From: Bombyx mori
Taxonomy: Eukaryota > Arthropoda > Insecta > Lepidoptera > Bombycidae
Assembly: GCF_030269925.1 (NCBI RefSeq)
Contig: NC_085119.1
Span: 8,593,001-8,657,000 of the forward strand
Direction: 5' to 3'
DNA: 64,000 bases
Each line of letters starts with the position of its first letter. Positions within the stretch are counted from its first letter, which is position 1. Below the pieces are notes generated by a model. The model had not been told where the DNA came from. It made no database searches and saw only the letters and a program-made list of their open reading frames with translations. Below are positions 55,380-64,000 of this stretch, piece by piece. A program made the translations under genes and the position numbers.

Positions 55380-58300
55380 ATGGCTGACAGTGGTCTCAAG
55401 AGAAATATCCCCATCAAGCTTGGCGATTTTTCGGTTATCGATACAGAATTCTCAAGCATCAGAGAGCGCTTCGATGCCGAAATGAGGAAGATGGAAGAAG
55501 AAATGAGCAAATTCAGATCAGAACTCATGAACAGAGAAAGCAACAATTTCTTCAAGAGCACAACTAGGTATATATTTTAAAATAATACATGAATATTTTA
55601 TAAAACATAATTTAGTTTTCAATATTTTACAGTGACAAAGTTACCCACAGTTAGCAGGGAAAATAAAAATAACATTAAAATAACGTGTTGCTACGTCGAA
55701 CATTGACAATTTCATCTTTTTATTATAACATTAGCACGCCAGCCTTGAACTCCTGACACGGTATCTTTTTAATTTAATAAGCTGGGTACTTGGGTTATTC
55801 GATTACCACCGCCTATCTTCGTTTAAGAAAGTTTACTTTGCCCTAAGGGCATTATCCGCAACCATGGTCCGGAACGGCATCAACTGCAGACATCTTATTC
55901 GCCTCCATTTAAAGCGTGCAGCGATACGTAAGCCCGACGCGGGATGATGTCATAAATAGAAATAGCGCCGGCTGCGGCGGCTTACAACACGTAAAATTTT
56001 GTTGCTAAAACTAAGAAATGCACGAAAGGACAAACAAGACGCCGCACATAACACGTACGGCTCTGGATTGTTCCGAGATAAACAATTTCAAGTAACTTGT
56101 TGTTAGATCATAATTTTTTAACCGATATCTAATCCATTTAACATTATCAATAAAATTACAGATACCGGTAAGTAGCAGAGATCAAGCATCCACACTGATA
56201 ATGATTTTAATGTAGAATCGTGATAGTAAAAAAGTATCAATAGGTATATTGAAAAGTAACCTTTTTACTCAGCTGCCGCTAATCACTCTTTCAGAGCTGA
56301 CCATTTACTTATTTATTCAGTAGGTAGTTATGAGTAAAATGTTCGAATATTGTTAAATTTACGATTACTTTATCTTTTCACTAAAACAGATCAATGTTGA
56401 ACTAGGTATTATGTTTTGTTAAGGTTCAAATTTAATCGCCAGTTATTCGGGTTTTTAACGTGAAAGTCCGTGAATTATCGATACGAATTATTTTAACGCC
56501 GAGTGTGGGCATGACCAAAGTTGTTTGCAGGAGTATATTGAAGTTATGTTAATAGCTTGACCACATGACCCACTTGGAGCAAGTCGGGGCTGTTTCAGCT
56601 GTAGTTTTGTGATGCAATACCAACCTTCACTCAACGTTGCACTACCCAAAGTATAGATGACCGCGGAAAACTTGAGAAATTCGCGTAAATCTAAATGGAA
56701 AACAAGCATTACGTGTTAACATTGATTTATGATCTCTTTGAATGCGTAGCTAAAATTTTACATTCACGGTTTCATTGGAAAGATACTTAGTAATTTTTTA
56801 AGTGTGGGTATTGCATTTGAACAAGTCCGCCCATGCCGTCTTGATCGAGTAGATGATTGTAATACTGCGTGGGTAGTTGTCTTAAAAGGTGAACTGTTTG
56901 TCTTATTTGGGTATAGTGACAGTTGCTTACGATAAAGATCCTGAATAATTAAATTACGTTGACACGATTGTGTGCTACCTCGTTCCATGGCAACGGAGTT
57001 AGAACAACTACACCCGTTTGGGTAAAAGTTGGTAGAAAGCTCGCTACGTTTATTTGCTTTTATTGGAGTATGGTATAATGGCTAATATTTTATTTATGTA
57101 GGTTTTTTTTATTAAATATCTATTTACACCCGAAGGACCGTTTCGCTTTATACAAACTTTGTAAAATTTAAATATTATAATCGTATTTGTTAAATAATTA
57201 TCGCTTTGTTTAATAATTTTATACACTTAGGTATATTCGGTGTTGTATTTGATTAATGACATTTTTCTTTTACCGATATCGTGTTTGATAATTATATCTA
57301 TACTTTACGCTAGCTTAGCTTCATTGTGAATTAATTATATTTCTATAAATATCAATTATACTGCCAGTTTAATATAGATTTTAGCTGAAAAAGTATTAAA
57401 GACTATTCCATTTCGTAAATTCTACTAAAACATTTGCAACAAACCTATTCAATTTATAGTCTATTTATGGCCATTGTCTGTGATGGACAAAACGAGGAAT
57501 TTTTCTTTACTCCCTGCTTTGTTAATAACAAAGAAAGACTGCTAATAAAGGGAATTGAATTTATTAGATCGGGTTGAACATTTTCATTTGAAGTATCTCA
57601 CGTATCACATATCTACTAACGGCATTTCCATAAGTGTCACTGAACTCGTGTATCATTATCAGTTGTCCATCGGCGTTTCGTATCAAATCGAAAAGATAAC
57701 TGTCGAATACAGTGAAACTAACAGCATATAATGCTTGTTGCATGTCTTACAATTTCGAATCTGTCTCCTCTGGAGGAGTAACTAAGTCGTCTGAGAGGTA
57801 ATTGTATATTATTTAATTTTATGTATATTTTATTATAATCTTAAATGTAAATAAATTATTAGATTATATGCATATGTAAAACATTAATATAAACGCATGC
57901 TCGTCGATGTTCTTTTTCTGCTTGTAGTAATTGAAATTGTATCTGCACTACATAGTATAAAATAAAGTCGCTTTCTCTGTCCCTATATATGTCCCTATGT
58001 ATGCTTAAATCTTTAAAACTACGCAACGGATTTTGATGCGGTTTAATAGATAGAGTGATTGAAGAGGAAGGTTTATATGTATAATAACATCCATTAAATA
58101 GTGGAGAAATCAATAATAAATTACAGTTTCCGAAGCGAAGCGAGGGCGGGTCGCTAGTAAGCTTATATTTTACTTTGGAATGTAGATTAGGGAAATTGTT
58201 TTTAAAAATATTTTCTACCTATATGTAGATAAATAGAATCCGACAGTACTTATTTTACAAAATAAAACATGTAGCATATAAGTTAAATTATGAGAAGTTT

Positions 58301-61300
58301 TAATTCGAAATGTCTACAGCTGCAACGGCACTCATTAATTCTTTTGTTTCTCTTGATTGCTACGACAGAGAATGTAACGACTATTAAAACCACAATGATA
58401 TGTAATGTAATTAAAACTAGTTATGGTTTAATCTTGAATCTATTTTATAAATTTTTAAGTCGCTACTGACACCCGAAGTAACAGAAATCGTAAAATACGC
58501 GTTTTTAATTATATCTAAGGCTCGGGTACGTACTCCAGTAAATAATAATAAAACAAATCATTGTTTTCTCGTTTTCAAATTCCCAGACAGAGATACCTAG
58601 TATGAAATTATAAAAAGAAATATGGGAGGTTAGTAATAGTTGGGTAAATAAAATATTTTTGAAGCCATCCACACACATACCTACATACCTATGTACATTC
58701 TAGATTATTTTATTTTACTATACGGCACGTTTCGTTCCAGAGAGAACACGACCGCTCTAGTTTTGTCTTTCGCAATACGACGTAGAATATTCGCTACTTC
58801 TAACATGCCCAGAGATGATTATGTAATAGTATGTAGGCATACAGGTTCATCACAGGTTTGAATGTCTCCCACGGTTGATAACTGAATACATTGGTTTTAT
58901 TATTTGCTCACTCTAATATCGATGATCTCATTATTTGTTGACACGACCTTGCGGCTACACAGATGACACGAACATGACATCACGCTTGATAATCAATTAC
59001 TTATACTTACATAAAAAAACGAAAAGCTAAAATGCAATTGAAAATATCCAGCATTATCCATTTCAATTATTGATCCAATGCTATGTGGATTATTGAATTC
59101 TATTATCAAGAAAAAATACCTATCATTTATGGTACTATCAACAACGCGTCACCACCGAGATTATTTAAATTCTCGTATATTTTGCGAGATTTTTCAATGT
59201 TGTCAGACAATTACAAATTTGACTAAAACATACTAATGTGTTACCACTTATTTCCATATTTGGAATATAATTAAAACTTTTGGAGGTAAGTTTGTTCAAT
59301 CTTAGTAATATATCAGTGCACAGGGAAAATGTTTTGCATACCTACTTAAAAATCGGACTAATCCGCGTCAGAAAAGCAAAGCTGTACAAACTCGCTCTTG
59401 TAAAACCGCCCAAAGTCAGTACTCAAAATATGAATTTGGGTGAAACTTAGACTGAAAATAATCGGGTCGTCTTCGTTATATTTCTACCCTGTGCATAGAT
59501 GACGGGAAAGTACGTCTGAGTGGCCGGGAACCGATTTTCGGTATCATTATATAAAAGCCTTTGATCGTCAGGCCTTTTCTCGACCAACCTCTGTACTTGT
59601 ATGCGCTTGGACCAGACAGTGAGTTATTTGGTCCACCGGTAGTCCAGAGCAATTAACATTGTCTCTTTTCCACTTCAAGCTTCGAACGTGGTAAAGATAA
59701 TCTAGAACACAGTAGTTCGATCACCAGTATCCTTAATTTTATCATATACAGCACCTCAATACTTAATGAAAATTTGAGAGTGCTTACCAAATATTTTGTA
59801 GTGTAGCGTGATATAATTTTGGTTAATCATTACATAATTGGTGATATTGTACCACCGATGTGATGTTTTTGATAAAACGTACGTTAGAGGGACTTAAATG
59901 AATAATGTTTCGTTTTGCACGCCACACGAGACTTAGATTACAAGCTGACTTTAAATTACTTTAATAGCTTTCATATTTCCATACGCATATTAAAAAATAC
60001 ATGAGTTGAATTTAAATAAATCTACGTTTTTTTCATAATTAAGGCCATGTATACCCATCTTAATTTACACGTATTTTATAGGTAATAATATTTAAATTTA
60101 AAACAAATCTATTTCATTTAAATTCTTTTAATGACTCAAATTAATTTCGACGACTTGTGAAAACCAACGAAAATGCTATGCACAGTATTATTATTCAAAT
60201 GCAGTGTAGAAGCGAGTTTTGTTTTATCACAAGTTTTCAAGGGCATAGCGACCTTTAAACCACGTTAATAGTTACAACGAGCACCGCAGACGAACATACC
60301 TATATACCTAGTTCAATTATGATTATTTAACAATTCACAGAGCCACAGCGAACATAATGGATTGCTCACTTCACTAACGTTACTTGAAGGCCAGTTACCT
60401 GAATATGAACTACTTTTATGCAGATCAATATAGTATTATTGTTTGTTGCGCTCTAAACTTCCTTTTTTAGATGCTTGTCATTTCTAGAATATTTTATAAG
60501 TATGAGAATAAAATCATTTCATATATTATCGTCTTTTCGCATTAAAAGTGTACAATTTCCAAAAATATTCGAAATTGAGTTAATATACGGAATCATTTGG
60601 TATCACCAGTATTTTTCTCATACATACTGTCAAAAGAGCATAGTTTAGTTATAGTTTTTTTTTTTGTTTACCTGTTTTGACTACTAAATGAATACATAAT
60701 TTTATCTACTTTAAAAGACAGATAATGTAACTGGTAAAAAATAAAAAATAAATGTTGCAAAGATCATTAACATTAAAAATATCACATGTTAATAAACCTT
60801 TAAAACACTCTCCTGTAAAATAAGTAAGTTTTAAGATTGATTATACAGTTTTAATGCGAAAAGACGATATGTCATGTATGTTCAATAAAATCCTTATTTA
60901 GCGTTGTCTCTGAATTTTTACAGCACGACGACATCTTCACAGCACAGTGACAGCAGACAGCTTGCTGAGCCCAGTCACTGGGATAGCTTAAACTCGCCGC
61001 TCATTCAAGACGAGGGTGACGGCAAGACTCTCAAGCTTCGCTTTGATGTCAGCCAGTATACTCCCGAAGAGATCGTTGTTAAGACTGTCGACAACAAATT
61101 ACTGGTAAATATCATTCGTATCTGATAAAATCGCAGTCAACTGTATTAAGCTGTTTGCTTTAAGCAATTTGACTGATATTGGCCACATTAGGGATGATGC
61201 ACTCAGCAGATATAGATTCTTATGGGAAAATGTTAAAATTTTCAAAACGTATAGGTATTATTACCCAGTAGTATGTATTGTCTGGTTCCCATAGTACAGG

Positions 61301-61920
61301 GAACCCTAGTTAGGGGCCAGATGATCGCGTGTAATCTGTAAGCGGTTATTATGTATCAATATTAAAATTTTATTATTATGTAATATTTTCCTATTCTCGA
61401 ATTCCATTTATTTATTATTTATCTTTCGTATTTTGAGGACAACCAATGATAGAGTTTATTTTTTATTTGTTTTTGTCATAACTGCGGTGTATTCTGTACT
61501 TTAAAATAATTTATGTTTTGCTTAAAAAACGTTACATTTTTGAAATCAGTCTTTATTTATGTACACAACATAGAAATTGGCTCGCATAACATTCACAGCG
61601 CAGGCAACTTGCCAACAATATAGATTCGTTTTGTGCACCGGAGCTCTCGTTTTTATCGGGGTCAAGAAACACAGTCATCTTGACCAGACAGGAATTTTAA
61701 ATACCGATTTATGTGATGATTTCAGGTCCATGCCAAACACGAGGAGAAATCTGATACGAAATCTGTGTACAGAGAATACAACAGGGAGTTTTTGTTGCCC
61801 AAGGGAACAAATCCTGAGGCCATTAAGTCTTCGCTGTCCCGGGACGGTGTGCTTACCGTGGAAGCGCCATTGCCACAACTCGCCATCACGGACAGGAACA
61901 TTCCTATCCAGAAGCACTGA
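55380..61920 (+). CDS. Hsp21.4: Small heat-shock protein, HSPB8/CG14207 type
   Basis: A small heat-shock (alpha-crystallin) chaperone that holds unfolding proteins and feeds them to refolding or autophagy. Three exons with GT..AG borders: 55380-55567, 60924-61104, 61726-61920; 564 nt, 187 aa. The N-terminus MADSGLKRNIPIKLGDFSV and the helix RERFDAEMRKMEEEM (28-42) are hallmarks of the insect HSPB8-like group. A Ser/Thr-rich linker (59-87) leads to the alpha-crystallin domain (about 91-172: LKLRFDVSQY..HAKHEEKSD..YREYNREFLLPKG..LSRDGVLTVEAPL). An IPI (IxI-type) tail motif is at 182-184. Intron 1 is 5.4 kb. Bombyx Hsp21.4 is the intron-containing member of the family; I recall it as not strongly heat-induced. 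That fits the absence of clear heat-shock elements. Confidence 0.95.
57945..58157 (+). mobile_element. Helitron-like element in Hsp21.4 intron 1
   Basis: Contains 'gtataaaataaagtcgctttc', 'gcaacggattttgatgcggttt' and ends 'gaagcgaagcgagggcgggtcgctag' followed by T, sharing its 3' hairpin end with 54,119-54,334. Non-coding. Confidence 0.6.
59548..59618 (+). promoter_or_regulatory. Possible internal promoter and first exon
   Basis: A consensus TATA box, TATATAAAAG (59,548-59,557), lies in intron 1 of Hsp21.4. About 20-25 bases downstream is a TCAG-type initiator (near 59,568). A good splice donor, ACA|GTGAGT, follows at 59,618/59,619. This could be an alternative non-coding first exon for the same gene. 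Confidence 0.35.
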
Positions 61921-62580
61921 GCGGTCTCATCATTCGCCACGAGTCCACTGAGGCAGCAGATATTCCATAACTGTTAATAATTTATTTTTAATTTACGTTT
62001 ATAAATTAAAATAAGAAAAAAATCGGCGTTATTTATTTAGAATCTTATTTTAGTGAATCTCAAAATTTATTAACACCACATACTTACTCGTTGTAATTTG
62101 TCAATTAATGTTTTTGCGTATTCCAATTTGCGTTGTGGGACACGGTCTGCGTGTTAATGTTGCTTTAGTGACATTCGCTTTCACTGTGCTAGTGGAGTTT
62201 GAAGTTGGTATAATTATTTGTCGTGATTGTAACAAAAATGAATTATAATGTACCATTCTCAATTCCATTCGGATGGGTTGAAGAAAATTTTATTCATATT
62301 TTATTAGTTTCTTACGCCATCAAGCTCCAACTATAAAATGAGCTAACGCGTGTTCAATGTAGTATTGAAAGTACTGTGAATTGTTTTAAGAATAATCGGC
62401 TATGACAACGACGAATGGAAAGTGTCTTATATATAAAAATGTCCATTTTGCTTAATGCCACCTGCTAATAGCAGCGATAAGTAGGATATTAATGAAATAC
62501 ACCAATTTAACAGCTTAACTTGATACACATTTATATTTTAGTACAAACAGTTGTTACGAATGTTTTAGATGTCAAATAAA
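61921..62580 (+). other. Hsp21.4 3' UTR region and poly(A) signal
   Basis: AT-rich non-coding DNA after the stop codon; the first convincing AATAAA cluster is at 62,575-62,590. A 3' UTR of roughly 650 bases would result. Confidence 0.45.
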
Positions 62581-63499
62581 ATAAATAAAAACGTACTTTT
62601 TTATTTTATTAACTACCATTAGACAATAATTACATTAGAAAATAAAGAAAGAAAACACATGATAGAAAAAAAATGGAAATATCATTATGAACTTGAATAA
62701 TAGCCATAATTGCAGAACAAATCTGATCTAATATTAAATAGCTTGAATTGAATGAATAAAAAAAAAAAAATATTGCCACAATTGCCAAAAGTTGACTTCT
62801 GCTGGTTCTAAAATTTAGTATTTGTGTGAGCGAAAACAGAAGCCGCTTATTGCTGCAATTCTACTTCTTAATAAGATTTAAAAATGCTATTATTCTTATT
62901 ATTTTATTGAGATGTTTTCCTAGTTGTGTAGTCAAGCGTCTATTTCATGGCAATCCAGACATTCTGATTAAACGTCGAAAAGAAAGTACGCAAGGGAATG
63001 TGTATTGCAAACTACCAATAGAGATTACTGCTTTTACAGTGTTACGATTGTGAAAACAATAGCTCAGCGGATGCCATCTGCAAATAACCATAACTCCGCG
63101 CCGTGACGTCATGCCCGCCGGAAAGTGACTAATACCAGCGGTAACACGATCGCTACGGAATATAAAACATTTTCATGTTACTAGTGTGGTTCAACGTATG
63201 CAATTTATTTTTGGGGGCCAGTTTTATGTAAATATTTAACGTCATTTCGATGTTATCGTAAATGTAAATTTAGATTTGTAGATCGAGGTGTTGTAGAATA
63301 TTCAAATTAAATTAACGGTTCAAGGAAATATTGAGGAGTTTGGTTAAAAACGTTTTTAGACTATTTTTATTTTAGGCTATATATTTTTAGGTTTTATAGG
63401 CTATTTCTATTGCGCTAGATATTGCGAACTCACCGATAACCTGGTGTTAGGTGTTCTATAAACATTTTAATGTGAATATTGCCATGTGTGGTTGTAATC
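62581..63499. other. Intergenic, nothing recognised
   Basis: AT-rich; no gene or repeat supported. Confidence 0.5.
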
Positions 63500-63925
63500 T
63501 CAATTCCATTGGCTGTAAACATGCAGGGTTGAGGGTTTGCACGTCTGCGGTGTATCGCGTTCTGACCTGGCAGGCTGGTTCTGACCCAGTGGGGTATCCC
63601 GGAACACCAACGGCATCCCCCGGGCGGTCTGGCAGGGCCGCCGTACCGCGGACTATCGCCTCGACAACCCGACGGTCCTCGGAGTGGCGCCGTGAGTCTG
63701 GTTGTAGTGTTGACCGCGGGAACCCTTCTACTCTGTTCTACCGGCTTCTGAGATCAGACGTCGGATGTAAGAGTGCAGGGGAGTTTAGTGCGGTAGGGCC
63801 CTTAAAATATTAACGGGCCCGCAGTCTGCTCCCAACATTTGCAGATCTGCAGATCTTCTGCAGATTGCTAGGCGCGAGAACCTCGTAGGAGGGTCGGGCC
63901 ACGGCCAGAAAATAAAAAAAATTAC
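63500..63925 (+). mobile_element. GC-rich block, probable LINE 3' end
   Basis: Sharp GC rise relative to the flanks, no long sensible ORF, and a 3' boundary 'gggccacggccagaaaataaaaaaaa' that looks like a retroposed A-rich tail. The block 'taggcgcgagaacctcgtagg' recurs in decayed form at 13,470-13,515. It may be the 3' UTR of an R1-type element; family not proven. Confidence 0.45.
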
Positions 63926-64000
63926 TTCCACAAACTTAGAATCATCACAAGTTGAAGGTTATACCCACTTGTTAAAATTTATGAAATTTTGTAAATCGTT

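Noticed and set aside
61577..61951. 124-codon ORF overlapping Hsp21.4 exon 3
   Set aside because: Wrong frame; the exon reads the conserved HAKHEEKSD..VEAPL sequence in another frame with proper splice sites.
1..64000. CRISPR arrays, bacterial operons or integrated viral genes
   Set aside because: No spaced direct repeats of CRISPR type, no operon-like packing and no viral protein signature were seen; the DNA is insect nuclear.

Overview
This is a stretch of lepidopteran nuclear DNA, almost certainly silkworm (Bombyx mori) or a very close relative. The evidence is many copies of a tRNA-derived SINE that I recognise as Bm1, R1-clade non-LTR retrotransposons of Bombyx type, Helitron-like repeats typical of Lepidoptera, an AT-rich background, and three spliced or single-exon genes whose proteins match insect orthologues. 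No prokaryotic operons, CRISPR arrays, rRNA or free-standing tRNA genes were seen.

Layout. 1-18.8 kb holds no gene I can support. It is AT-rich DNA with decayed transposable elements: a mariner relic, Helitron-like elements, Bm1 copies, and an R1-clade ORF2 remnant between two copies of another retroposon-like repeat. 18.84-24.08 kb is a GC-rich R1-clade LINE with an intact endonuclease/reverse transcriptase ORF2, an ORF1 lacking its N-terminus, a TAATG ORF1/ORF2 overlap, a hairpin-rich 3' UTR and a poly(A) tail. 24.9-26.6 kb is a second R1-clade insertion on the minus strand with a perfect 15-bp target-site duplication; it has ORF1 and a 3' UTR but no ORF2. 26.6-32.7 kb is more repeats, including a Tc1-like relic and a full-length Bm1.

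Genes. CCT2 (CCT-beta chaperonin) lies on the minus strand at 32,750-39,703; its ten coding exons were read from splice sites and encode 536 aa. A synaptobrevin/VAMP gene lies divergently at 40,753-41,115, with its whole coding region in one exon. A small heat-shock protein of the HSPB8/CG14207 type (Bombyx Hsp21.4) spans 55,380-61,920 in three exons with a 5.4-kb first intron. The three act separately: cytosolic folding, vesicle fusion, and chaperone holdase activity.

The region from 43.0 to 47.0 kb is a segmental-duplication patch. A unit of about 1.2 kb is present twice in tandem; one copy is split by a 1.2-kb LINE fragment and the other carries an expanded (AT)n tract. A separate 204-bp tandem pair follows. 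At 49.1-49.3 kb a MITE with 46-bp terminal inverted repeats sits inside an older repeat. The last 0.5 kb is GC-rich and looks like a LINE 3' end.

All calls come from reading the sequence and from recognising protein families. No database search was run, and family names for repeats rest on memory of consensus features.
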